Source: Parvularcula maris (GTDB lineage: Bacteria > Pseudomonadota > Alphaproteobacteria > Caulobacterales > Parvularculaceae). Taken from it: a stretch of DNA of 64,000 nt. Positions 39,852-47,553 of this stretch are shown in pieces (position 1 is the first letter of the stretch; the number at the start of each line of letters is the position of its first letter). Location: the NCBI RefSeq assembly GCF_024505085.1, contig NZ_JANIBC010000001.1:372001-436000 (forward strand), given 5' to 3'. The notes beneath the pieces are model-generated. The model was given only the letters and a program-made list of their open reading frames with translations. It was not told the origin of the DNA and searched no databases. The position numbers were made by a program, and so were the translations under genes.

Positions 39852-40859
39852 CTAAAGCGCCCGCAGCGACTTCCGCAGCCAGGCGAAATCCTCAGGCGCC
39901 TCGGTCGTGAAGCTCAGCTCCTCCCCCGTGACCGGGTGCTCGAAGCCGAGCGTGTGGGCGTGCAGGGCCTGGCGCTTGAAGGCGCGGACGGCTTCTCTGG
40001 CGGTGACCACCGCTTCTTCCTCGCCGCCTAGCCCCGCAATGCCCGCCTTGCCGTAGAGCCTGTCGCCGATGAGCGGGTGGCCGGTGGTGCTCATATGCAC
40101 GCGGATCTGGTGGGTGCGGCCAGTCTCGAGGCGGCATTCGACGAGGCTGGCGACGGGCTCGCCTGCGACTTTTCCGCGCCCCGCGCCGTAGGCCTCCAGC
40201 CGCTTGTAGTGGGTCACGGCCTCCTTCGCGTCGGGCCGCTCGAAGCTCCAATCGGCCTCGCGCTTGAGGCGGTCCTTGCGCGAGCGGGCGATGGGGATGT
40301 CGATCGTGCCCGAAGCGGGTCTCGGATCGGCGTGGCAGAGGGCGAGATAGGCGCGCTCGATGTCGTGGACGGAGAAGAGGCGCCGGAGCCCCCGGTGGGC
40401 CTCGTCGTTCTTCGCTACGACCATCACGCCGGAGGTGTCCTTGTCGAGGCGGTGGACGATGCCCGGCCTCGCCACCCCGCCAATCCCGGAGAGGCTGCCG
40501 CGGCAGTGGTGGAGGAGGGCGTTGACCAGCGTGCCGTCCCAGTTCCCCGCCGCCGGATGCACGACCAGCCCTGCGGGCTTGTCGAGGACGATCAGGTGCT
40601 CGTCCTCGAACAGGATATTGAGGGGGATGTCCTGCGCCTCGGGCGCCGCCTCCTTCACCGGGGGAGGGGTGAGGGCGATGACGTCGCCGAGGGCCACCTT
40701 GCGGGTGGGGTCCGTCATGGCCTCGCCGCCGACGGTGAGGGCGCCCTCCTTGATGAGGTTCTTGACCTGCGTGCGGGAGGGGTCGGCGCGGTCCGCAACC
40801 CAGCGGTCGATGCGCTCGCCCTCGCCCTCCTCGACGTTCAGCTCGATAGGTTCTTTCAT
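39852..40859 (-). CDS. rluD: 23S rRNA pseudouridine synthase, RluA/RluD family
   Basis: This 335-residue enzyme has an N-terminal S4 RNA-binding domain (RIDRWVADRADPSRTQVKNLIKEGALTVGG). The catalytic domain holds the signature GIVHRLDKDTSGVMVVAK, in which the Asp after HRL is the nucleophile, plus ECRLETGRTHQIRVHM and HPLIGDRLYG. RluD modifies uridines of helix 69 in 23S rRNA; I favour RluD over other RluA members because of the S4 domain and length. The start MKEPIELNV (40859) has GGGGGG upstream; an ATG at 40874 adds five residues. It is divergent from a small membrane protein gene. Confidence 0.9.
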   Translation of the reverse strand: MKEPIELNVEEGEGERIDRWVADRADPSRTQVKNLIKEGALTVGGEAMTDPTRKVALGDVIALTPPPVKEAAPEAQDIPLNILFEDEHLIVLDKPAGLVVHPAAGNWDGTLVNALLHHCRGSLSGIGGVARPGIVHRLDKDTSGVMVVAKNDEAHRGLRRLFSVHDIERAYLALCHADPRPASGTIDIPIARSRKDRLKREADWSFERPDAKEAVTHYKRLEAYGAGRGKVAGEPVASLVECRLETGRTHQIRVHMSTTGHPLIGDRLYGKAGIAGLGGEEEAVVTAREAVRAFKRQALHAHTLGFEHPVTGEELSFTTEAPEDFAWLRKSLRAL

Positions 40860-40903
40860 CGGCCCCCCGTGCAAAGCGGGAGGCTTTCTGTCAAACGGCG
40901 CGG

Positions 40904-41212
40904 ATGGAAAACGAACCTGCCGCGCCTCCTGCCCCTAGCCACGCCGCCGCCAAGGGGCTGGCCCTAGGACTGGGCGTGCTGCTCCTCGGCGGCACGGCGC
41001 TCCTGATCGCTTTGCTCGTCACGCGGGAAAGTGAGACGCAGGTTCGTGACATACCTAGGATTGAACTGGGCGAGGGAGAGCGGGTGGTGAGCGTCTCCAG
41101 CGATGACGGCGTTCTGACTTTGCTTGTCGAAACAACGACTAACCAGCAACGTATCATCGTTCTCGACTCTGCAACCGGAAGGCGAACTGAGGTGGAGGTT
41201 CACACCCCTTGA
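40904..41212 (+). CDS. Small single-pass membrane protein divergent from rluD
   Basis: This 102-residue protein has a Pro/Ala-rich N-terminus, a transmembrane helix (about 16-40, AKGLALGLGVLLLGGTALLIALLV) and a periplasmic beta-rich tail ending RIIVLDSATGRRTEVEVH. A similar protein, which I recall as DUF6476, lies next to rluD in other alphaproteobacteria; the name is from memory. The function is unknown. A terminator follows. Confidence 0.65.
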   Translation: MENEPAAPPAPSHAAAKGLALGLGVLLLGGTALLIALLVTRESETQVRDIPRIELGEGERVVSVSSDDGVLTLLVETTTNQQRIIVLDSATGRRTEVEVHTP

Positions 41213-41221
41213 ACGAAACGT

Positions 41222-41245
41222 AACCCTGTCACGGGGTTCTTTTTT
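41222..41245 (+). terminator. Rho-independent terminator
   Basis: AACCC(tgtcac)GGGGTT stem followed by CTTTTTT. Confidence 0.8.
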
Positions 41246-41287
41246 CGCTCCTGTCTGCCATGTGATTTGCGAGGGTCGTTTTCGACT

Positions 41288-42244
41288 CTAGGCGGGGCGC
41301 CGCTCCCCTCGTTCCCCCTCAAGGTGCCCCGCCGCTCTTTCCCTTCTCTCCCGCCGTCTGACCTGGCCCTGCCGTATCGCGTCGAGGGCGAAGACCGCTG
41401 CCGCCGTCCAGATGAAGGCGAAGCAGATCTGATGGGGGCGGCTGAAGTCCTCTCCGTCGATCAGGCCCACCACGAACTGCAGGGTGGGGCCGATGAACTG
41501 CATGAAGCCCAGCGTGCTGAGCGACAGCCGCCTTGCGGCGATGGCGAAGCAGAGAAGGGGGAAGACGGTGACCGGCCCCGCCGCGACCAGCATGGCGGTG
41601 ATGCCTGCGCCGTCGCCGAAGGCGAGCTTCGAGGGATCGACCCAGAGAAGATAGACGAGAGCGAAGGGACTAAGCAGCAGGGTCTCGATGAAGAGGCCTG
41701 GCATCGCGCCGACGGGGGTCTGCTTCCTGAGGTAGCCGTAGGCGGTGAAGGTGACGGCCAGGACCAGCGCCACCGCCGGGAACTTGCCGCCGTAGAAGGT
41801 CAGCACCGTGACCCCGATGGCGGCGAGAAGCACGGCGAGCTGCTTGCCGCGGCTCAGCTTCTCCCGCAGCACCACGACGCCCACCAGCACGTAGACCAGC
41901 GGGTTGATATAGTAGCCGAGCGCCGCCTCGAAGAGGTTCCGGTTGTCGACCGCGATGATGTAGATAAGCCAGTTGATGGCGATCATGGCCGAGCTGCCCG
42001 CCAGCGCCATCACCACGCGAAGGTTTCTGAGCGCGCTCACCACCTCCGGCCACTGCGAGCGGAAGGCGATGATCGCCGCGCCGAAGGGGACCGACCAGAG
42101 GACCCGGTGCGCCAGGACCTCCTCCGGCGCGGTGCCGCGGAGCGCGATCAGGAAGACCGGCAGCAGCGCCCCCCACCAGCCATAGGCGAGGACGGCGGCG
42201 ATCAGTCCCGTCTTGGCGGTGTTTTCCGGCGGTTTCTCGGTCAT
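41288..42244 (-). CDS. rarD: RarD protein, EamA/DMT superfamily transporter
   Basis: This 318-residue protein has ten hydrophobic segments in two EamA repeats. TGLIAAVLAYGWWGALLPVFL at the start and the conserved EVLAHRVLWSVPF, NWLIYIIAVDNRNLFEAALGYYINPLVYVLVGVVVLREKLSRGKQ and TLGFMQFIGPTLQFVVG are RarD hallmarks. RarD-type proteins are putative drug/metabolite exporters; the original phenotype is chloramphenicol-related, but the true substrate is unknown. A basic C-terminal tail (about 25 residues) is longer than usual. The gene stands alone. Confidence 0.92.
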   Translation of the reverse strand: MTEKPPENTAKTGLIAAVLAYGWWGALLPVFLIALRGTAPEEVLAHRVLWSVPFGAAIIAFRSQWPEVVSALRNLRVVMALAGSSAMIAINWLIYIIAVDNRNLFEAALGYYINPLVYVLVGVVVLREKLSRGKQLAVLLAAIGVTVLTFYGGKFPAVALVLAVTFTAYGYLRKQTPVGAMPGLFIETLLLSPFALVYLLWVDPSKLAFGDGAGITAMLVAAGPVTVFPLLCFAIAARRLSLSTLGFMQFIGPTLQFVVGLIDGEDFSRPHQICFAFIWTAAAVFALDAIRQGQVRRRERRERAAGHLEGERGERRPA

Positions 42245-42400
42245 GGAGCGGCGCGTAGCACTGCGGGGGCGATGGGCAAGAGTTAATGCTGTGCGCCGCT
42301 TCCCGCCTCGAGTGCGGAACGCTCTTCACAGCTCCTTTACCGTGCAAACGAAGTGCCTGCTTCGCCTGTCTCCTTCCCGTCGCAACTTTGAGAGAACATC

Positions 42401-43120
42401 ATGGCCGATACCACATCGACCCCCGACACCGGGAGCACCGCGCCGAACGCGACGGCGCAGGACCCCGTGTGGAAGGACAAACAGCACGAGGTCGAAGCCG
42501 AAGCCAAGCAGACTGCCAAGCGCGCTGGCTCGCTCGCCTCGAACACCGCCGCCAGGAAGATCGACGAGCACAAGTCGGAGCTTCAGCGCACCATCGAGAA
42601 CGTCGCTTCGGGCCTCGAAAAGGGCCAGGAAGAGCTCGACCGCTCGCAGCTTCAGGATCTGACGCTGAGCGCCGCCGAGCAGCTTCGCCGCTTCGCATCG
42701 AACCTCGACACCACCGACGGGCAGGCGCTGATGCAGCGTCTCGGTCAGGAATCGCGCAAGCGTCCCGTCAGCTCCGCGCTCGCCGGCGCCATCGCCGGTT
42801 TCGCCATGGGCCGTGCCCTGAGGGCCACCCCGCAGACCGCCGATAGCTACCCGCAAACGGGTGACCGTCAGCCCACCGACAACCAGTTCGGCAGCGCCTC
42901 GACATCGAGTTTCGGCGACACGGCTGCGGCTTCGCCCTCAACGTCCAGCACCTACGGCGCCGCCTCGCCGTCGGTCAGCACGCCGACTCCCAGCCCCGCG
43001 GCCACCACGTCCGGCACTTCGCCGAGCGCGTCCTTCGCGGACAACGATATCCAGTCCGAAGCCCCGGTCGACCCCGACAGGCCCGCCGCCGCTTCGCCGA
43101 CCATCAAAAGCACCGACTAA
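42401..43120 (+). CDS. Stress-associated protein with single hydrophobic segment (nutrient-deprivation-induced-like)
   Basis: This 239-residue acidic protein has a helical N-terminal half with coiled-coil character (KDKQHEVEAEAKQTAKRAGSLASNTAARKIDEHKSELQRTIENVASGLEKGQEELD). A short hydrophobic stretch (PVSSALAGAIAGFAMGRAL, about 122-140) follows. The tail of about 100 residues is low-complexity Ser/Thr/Pro/Ala. It resembles rhizobial nutrient-deprivation-induced proteins that partner a holin-family membrane protein. It leads a three-gene unit. A GGAAC (42316-42320) lies upstream but lacks a matching -10 box. Confidence 0.6.
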   Translation: MADTTSTPDTGSTAPNATAQDPVWKDKQHEVEAEAKQTAKRAGSLASNTAARKIDEHKSELQRTIENVASGLEKGQEELDRSQLQDLTLSAAEQLRRFASNLDTTDGQALMQRLGQESRKRPVSSALAGAIAGFAMGRALRATPQTADSYPQTGDRQPTDNQFGSASTSSFGDTAAASPSTSSTYGAASPSVSTPTPSPAATTSGTSPSASFADNDIQSEAPVDPDRPAAASPTIKSTD

Positions 43121-43131
43121 GGGAGCCCTTC

Positions 43132-43587
43132 ATGTCCGAGACGACCTACACCAACGGCGCATCCGACACGGGCTACCGTGCCGAGACCGCCTATCGCAGC
43201 GACACGGCGCCGCGCCGCGGCATCACCGACATCCTTGCCTCGATCACCCAGAACGCAGCGGACCTTGCCTCGGCGGAAGTCCGTCTGGCTAGGGACGAAG
43301 CGATCGACACCGGCAAGGAGAGCATCACCGGCGGCATCCTGACCCTGTTCGCAGGCGTCATCGGTATCCCGGTACTGATCTTCCTCGGCCTGGCCCTTTC
43401 CGCAGGCCTGATCGGCCCGCTCGGCCCGGTCGCCGCCAACCTCATCACCGCAGCCGTCTTCACGGTGGTCGCCCTCGTTCTCTACTTCGTAGGCAAGAGC
43501 AAGATCGGCGGCACCGGCGAGCCCCTCCACCGCACGCGTGAGAACCTTCGCCAGGACCGTGAAACCGTCAGGGAGAACCTTCACTAA
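43132..43587 (+). CDS. Phage-holin-family (DUF1469-like) membrane protein
   Basis: This 151-residue protein has an amphipathic helix (ITDILASITQNAADLASAEVRLARDEA) before two adjacent transmembrane helices (about 63-88 and 95-122, GILTLFAGVIGIPVLIFLGLALSAGLIGPLGPVAANLITAAVFTVVALVLYF). This matches the Phage_holin_3_6/DUF1469 family. Despite the family name it is a chromosomal envelope-stress protein here, not a phage gene. It overlaps the next gene by one base. Its role may be membrane remodelling under stress (inference). Confidence 0.75.
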   Translation: MSETTYTNGASDTGYRAETAYRSDTAPRRGITDILASITQNAADLASAEVRLARDEAIDTGKESITGGILTLFAGVIGIPVLIFLGLALSAGLIGPLGPVAANLITAAVFTVVALVLYFVGKSKIGGTGEPLHRTRENLRQDRETVRENLH

Positions 43588-44570
43588 TGACCCAGACCCG
43601 CAAATATGACAGTGTCGCCGATGCCAAGCGCCATGCCCTGGCCAGCGACCTCGCCGAGCTGAAGGACCGCCTTCGCGCCACCGATCTCATCGGCACGCTG
43701 GGCCGTCAGATCGGCGTCGATGTGGACGGCTTCAAGCGCTCCACCGGGGCCGACAGCAAGACCATGCCCTACGCCCTGATCGGTGTCGGCACCGCGCTTC
43801 TGGCGGGCCGCTACTATGAGGAGCAGAAGGCTCAGCCCGATACGGACGGTCTGCATGAGGATGACTATCATGCTGCCTCCGATATCGGCCTGGCTCACCG
43901 CCGTCTCCGCCGCCGCGAGAACGAGACGGACGACCTCTACGCTCGCCGCACCTATGAAGAGTACGGCCGTAGGCTGAACGTCGAGCGCTACGACAATGAG
44001 GACGATCACGGCTTCTTCGACCGCGTCGATGATGCCCTCCACGGCCTGTCCGCCCGCGTCAAAGGCGGCGCACGGGCTACTGGCTCGGCCGTCTCGAGCG
44101 CTGGCAGCTCCGTCGCCCACGGCGCGGCAGCCGCAGGCCGCGGCACCAAGAACGTTGCGACCTCCATCGGCAGCGGTACGGCCTCGGCCGCCTCGAGCGC
44201 CGCTTCGGGAACACGGAACGCCGCATCCGCCACCAAGCGCAGCCTGTCCGAAAGGGCTCGCTGGCTGAACGACCACGCCGCCGCCACGAGCCGCGGTGCT
44301 CAGGACCGTCTGGCGCAAGCGAGAATGCGCAGCGAGCAGCAGCTCTCCAAACTGAAGTCCGCCCATGAGGACAACCCCGCGGTCGGTACCGGCCTCGGCA
44401 TGGCCCTAGGCCTTCTCCTGGGTGCGCTGACACCGCCGACCAACCGCGAGAAGCGGGCGACGGACGGTCTCGCCGATGCCCTGATGGACGCCGCTCAGGG
44501 CGCCCTGGCGAAGATGAACGAGAACATCTCGCATCTCGAACAGCAGGAGCAGGCGGAAACCCGCCACTAA
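43587..44570 (+). CDS. DUF3618-like stress/membrane protein with Ala-Ser-rich middle
   Basis: This 327-residue protein begins with a helical segment (YDSVADAKRHALASDLAELKDRLRATDLIGTLG) recalling DUF3618 proteins that accompany the holin-family gene. A central low-complexity region follows (GSAVSSAGSSVAHGAAAAGRGTKNVATSIGSGTASAASS). A hydrophobic Gly-rich segment (NPAVGTGLGMALGLLLGALTPP) lies near the C-terminus. It starts on the last base of the preceding stop (TAATG), so translation is coupled. A strong terminator follows. The family call is tentative; it probably works with the two upstream proteins at the membrane. Confidence 0.55.
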   Translation: MTQTRKYDSVADAKRHALASDLAELKDRLRATDLIGTLGRQIGVDVDGFKRSTGADSKTMPYALIGVGTALLAGRYYEEQKAQPDTDGLHEDDYHAASDIGLAHRRLRRRENETDDLYARRTYEEYGRRLNVERYDNEDDHGFFDRVDDALHGLSARVKGGARATGSAVSSAGSSVAHGAAAAGRGTKNVATSIGSGTASAASSAASGTRNAASATKRSLSERARWLNDHAAATSRGAQDRLAQARMRSEQQLSKLKSAHEDNPAVGTGLGMALGLLLGALTPPTNREKRATDGLADALMDAAQGALAKMNENISHLEQQEQAETRH

Positions 44571-44599
44571 CGCTTCCGCTGACAAGCTACAGTGAGAAG

Positions 44600-44630
44600 A
44601 GGGCCTGGGCGTTGACCCAGGCCCTTTTTC
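44600..44630 (+). terminator. Rho-independent terminator
   Basis: AGGGCCTGGG-cgttga-CCCAGGCCCT followed by TTTTC, ending the three-gene stress cassette. Confidence 0.92.
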
Positions 44631-44668
44631 GTTCGTAGGGCCGGGCTCGAGAATGTTGGAGATTCGCG

Positions 44669-45103
44669 ATGGCCAGCCCCGTTCCGCAACTGTCTGCGCA
44701 GGAAGCGATCATCTACCTGATGGTGATGGCATCGGCCGTGGACGGCTCCATCAACCCCTCCGAGCTGATGACCATCGGCCGGGTGGTCAGATCCTTCCCG
44801 CTCTTCTCGAAGGACCATGAGGACAAGCTCGTCGAGATCTCCGAGGAGGCCGGCGCGCTAATGGGTTCGGATGGGGGGCTTCACAAAGTCATCCACGCCG
44901 CTGCCGAGGCGTTGCCCGAGCACCTCGCGGAGACCGCCTATGCGGCGGTTGTCGATGTTGTGACCGCCGATGAGAGCCTCAACCCCGAAGAAATCCGTAT
45001 GCTGGAGCTGATCCGCGACGGCCTCAAGATCTCCGATGACGGCGCGGCAGCGATCGAACACGCCGCCCGCGCGCGGCACATGACCATGGAGGCGCCGCTT
45101 TGA
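44669..45103 (+). CDS. TerB-like (TerB/DjlA fold) domain protein
   Basis: This 144-residue all-helical protein has LSAQEAIIYLMVMASAVDGSINPSELMTIGRVVRSFPLFS and AAVVDVVTADESLNPEEIRMLELIRDGLKIS. The paired acidic motifs (DGSINPSE and DESLNPEE) are characteristic of TerB-type metal-binding helical bundles. No other ter genes are present, so tellurite resistance is not implied. It is the first gene of an operon; the next gene starts at a TTG overlapping its stop by four bases (TTGA). The coupling links it to ribosomal protein S6 modification (inference). Confidence 0.8.
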   Translation: MASPVPQLSAQEAIIYLMVMASAVDGSINPSELMTIGRVVRSFPLFSKDHEDKLVEISEEAGALMGSDGGLHKVIHAAAEALPEHLAETAYAAVVDVVTADESLNPEEIRMLELIRDGLKISDDGAAAIEHAARARHMTMEAPL

Positions 45104-46500
45104 CCCTGGAACTCGGTTGGGAAGAATGGATCAGCCTGCCCGCCCTCGGCCTGCCGGCCATGAAGGCGAAGGTGGATACGGGTGCGAAGACATCGAGCCT
45201 GCACGCCTTCACCGTCGAGCCCTTCGGGCCGGCGAGCAAGCCGAAGATACGCTTCGGCATCCACCCGATCCCGGAGCGGCCCGACATCGAGGTCTACTGC
45301 TCCGCAGACGTCATCGACAAGCGTGACGTCACCTCCTCCAACGGCGAGACCGAGCGGCGCTGGACGATCAGCACGGAGATCGAGATAGGCGGCCAGAAAT
45401 GGCCCATCCTTCTGACGCTGACGGACCGGGAGGGGATGACCTTCCACATGCTCCTCGGTCGGCAGGCGCTGGAGAGCTATCCGGGGGAGGCGCCCAGGGT
45501 CAGCCCTACGGAGAGCCATCTGCAGCCCGAGCTGAACTACGACGCCTACCAGAAGATGCTGGCGCAGGCGCCGAAGAAACGTGCTCTGCGCGTGGCGGTC
45601 TTGACCAAGGAGCCTAACATCTACTCGACCCGCCGCCTGATCGAGGCAGGGGAGGCGAGGGGGCACGTGGTCGAGCCGATCGACACGTCGCGCTGCTACA
45701 TGCTGATCAACGCCGAGAAGCCCGAGGTCCATTATGACGGGCGCGCGCTGCCGAGCTACGACGCCGTGATCCCCCGCATCGGCGCGTCGATCACCGCCTA
45801 CGGAACGTCCGTGGTCAGGCAGTTCGAGACGACGGGCGCCTACTGCGTCAACCGCTCCGATGCGATCCTGATGAGCCGCGACAAGCTGCACGCCCACCAG
45901 ATTCTCGCGCGCGAGGGCATCAACATGCCCACCACGGCCTTTGCCTCCAGCCCCAAGGACACGGACAGCATCGTCGATCTGATGGGCACGCCGCCGATCA
46001 TTCTGAAGCTGCTTGAGTCGACCCAAGGCAAGGGCGTGGTGCTGGCCGAGACCAAGAAGGCGGCTCAGTCGGTCATCTCGGCCTTCCGTAACCTGAAAGC
46101 CGACTTCCTGGTGCAGGAGTTCGTCAAGGAGGCGGGCGGCGAGGATGTCCGCTGCCTCGTGGTGGGCAACAAGGTGGTCGCCGCGATGAAGCGCACGGCG
46201 GCGGCTGGCGATTTCCGCTCCAACCTCCACCAGGGCGGCACCGCCAAGGTCGAGCGCATCAGCAAGGAGGAGCGCGAGGTGGCCGTGCGGGCAGCCAAGG
46301 CGCTCGGTCTTGGCTTCGCCGGTGTGGACCTCCTGCGATCGAGCAGCGGCGCGAAGGTGCTGGAGGTGAACTCGAGCCCCGGCCTCGAGGGCATCGAGAA
46401 GTCGTCCAAGAAGGACGTGGCCGACCTCGTCTTCCAGCATATCGAGCGCCGCGCTGCGAGCACGGTCAAGCGTCGCCGCCGCGTCAGCGCTGCTGCCTGA
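45100..46500 (+). CDS. rimK: RimB-RimK fusion: retropepsin-like domain plus S6 glutamate ligase
   Basis: This 466-residue protein joins two domains. Residues about 1-145 form a RimB-like retropepsin-fold domain (LPAMKAKVDTGAKTSSLHAF, with the DTGA motif at 26-29, and FHMLLGRQAL). Residues about 160-455 form a RimK ATP-grasp ligase (AVLTKEPNIYSTRRLIEAGEARGHVVEPIDTSRCYM, RIGASITAYGTSVVRQFE, QEFVKEAGGEDVRCLVVG, FAGVDLLRSS, LEVNSSPGLEGIE). RimK adds glutamates to the C-terminus of S6; RimB, usually separate, modulates the process. The start is TTG at 45100 inside the terB stop. pyrD follows after 5 bases. Confidence 0.92.
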   Translation: MTLELGWEEWISLPALGLPAMKAKVDTGAKTSSLHAFTVEPFGPASKPKIRFGIHPIPERPDIEVYCSADVIDKRDVTSSNGETERRWTISTEIEIGGQKWPILLTLTDREGMTFHMLLGRQALESYPGEAPRVSPTESHLQPELNYDAYQKMLAQAPKKRALRVAVLTKEPNIYSTRRLIEAGEARGHVVEPIDTSRCYMLINAEKPEVHYDGRALPSYDAVIPRIGASITAYGTSVVRQFETTGAYCVNRSDAILMSRDKLHAHQILAREGINMPTTAFASSPKDTDSIVDLMGTPPIILKLLESTQGKGVVLAETKKAAQSVISAFRNLKADFLVQEFVKEAGGEDVRCLVVGNKVVAAMKRTAAAGDFRSNLHQGGTAKVERISKEEREVAVRAAKALGLGFAGVDLLRSSSGAKVLEVNSSPGLEGIEKSSKKDVADLVFQHIERRAASTVKRRRRVSAAA

Positions 46501-46505
46501 GGACG

Positions 46506-47537
46506 ATGAGCAAGCTAGGCGTCCGTGCACTGAGCCTGCTGCCGCCCGAGAAGGCCCATGAGGCGACGATCAGGCTTCTGCGTTCACCCCTTGCGCCGAG
46601 GCCGAAGGTGGTTTCGGATGCTATCTTACGGACGGAAATAGCGGGGCTCGACCTCCCCAACCCCCTCGGCATGGCCGCCGGGTTCGACAAGAACGCCGAG
46701 GTTCCGGATAAGCTGCTTCGCTTGGGTTTCGGCTTCGTCGAGGTGGGCGCTGTCACACCCAAGCCCCAACCCGGCAACGCCAAGCCGCGTGTCTTCCGCT
46801 TGCGGAAGGACGAGGCGGTCATTAACCGCTACGGTTTCAACAATGACGGGCTGGAGGCCATCGGCGAGCGCCTCGCCGCGCGTGCGGGCACGCCAGGGGT
46901 GGTCGGCATCAATCTCGGCGCCAACAAAGACAGCAGTGACCGGGCGGAGGACTATGTGAAGGGGCTCGTCGCCCTCGAACCCCATGTCTCCTTCCTCACC
47001 GTGAATGTCAGCTCACCGAACACGCAAGGGCTGCGAGATCTTCAGGGCAAAGCGGCCCTCGGCGAACTTCTAGGCCGGGTCCTCAGGGCGCGGAAGACGG
47101 ACAAGCCCGTCTTCGTCAAAGTGGCGCCGGACCTCATCGACGAGGACAAGGCTGACATCCTGGACGCGGCCACCGAGGCAGGCATCAGCGGTCTCATCGT
47201 CTCCAACACCACCCTGTCGCGCGAGGGGGTGAGCGGGCCGGACGCCCATCAGAAGGGCGGGCTGTCGGGCAAACCGCTCTTCGAGCGATCAACCGCGGTG
47301 CTGCGCGACTTCGCCGTGGCCAGCGAGGGCAAGATGCCGCTGATCGGGGTCGGCGGAGTGGCCTCTGCCGAGGACGCGCTCACCAAGATCAAGAACGGCG
47401 CCTCCGCCGTGCAGCTCTACACCGCCCTCGTCTATCAGGGGCCGGGGCTCGCCAAGACCATCATCGAAGAGCTGCCGGACCTTCTGAGGCGCGACGGTTT
47501 CACAAATGTGGCGGACGCGGTAGGAGCGGCGCTGTAA
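46506..47537 (+). CDS. pyrD: Quinone-dependent dihydroorotate dehydrogenase
   Basis: This 343-residue class 2 enzyme oxidises dihydroorotate to orotate in pyrimidine synthesis, passing electrons to quinone. The membrane-associating N-terminal helices (LGVRALSLLPPEKAHEATIRLLRS) identify class 2. FMN and substrate motifs are NPLGMAAGFDKNAE, VGAVTPKPQPGN, NRYGFNNDGLE, LTVNVSSPNTQGLRDLQ (with the catalytic Ser), FVKVAPDL, IVSNTTLSRE, GGLSGKPL and GVGGVASAEDAL. GAGGA precedes the ATG, five bases after the rimBK stop. It is in an operon with terB, rimBK and the amidohydrolase. Confidence 0.98.
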   Translation: MSKLGVRALSLLPPEKAHEATIRLLRSPLAPRPKVVSDAILRTEIAGLDLPNPLGMAAGFDKNAEVPDKLLRLGFGFVEVGAVTPKPQPGNAKPRVFRLRKDEAVINRYGFNNDGLEAIGERLAARAGTPGVVGINLGANKDSSDRAEDYVKGLVALEPHVSFLTVNVSSPNTQGLRDLQGKAALGELLGRVLRARKTDKPVFVKVAPDLIDEDKADILDAATEAGISGLIVSNTTLSREGVSGPDAHQKGGLSGKPLFERSTAVLRDFAVASEGKMPLIGVGGVASAEDALTKIKNGASAVQLYTALVYQGPGLAKTIIEELPDLLRRDGFTNVADAVGAAL

Positions 47538-47553
47538 CGAAAGGGGCCGCCCC

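Noticed and set aside
43132-43587. Holin-family gene as a prophage marker
   Set aside because: No other phage gene is nearby; the family is widespread in chromosomal stress cassettes of alphaproteobacteria.
44669-45103. Tellurite resistance locus
   Set aside because: Only a TerB fold is present, with no terC, terD, terZ or related genes; the neighbour is an S6 ligase.
44938-46530. A 530-codon open frame on the minus strand
   Set aside because: Antisense to rimBK, which has clear RimB and RimK motifs.
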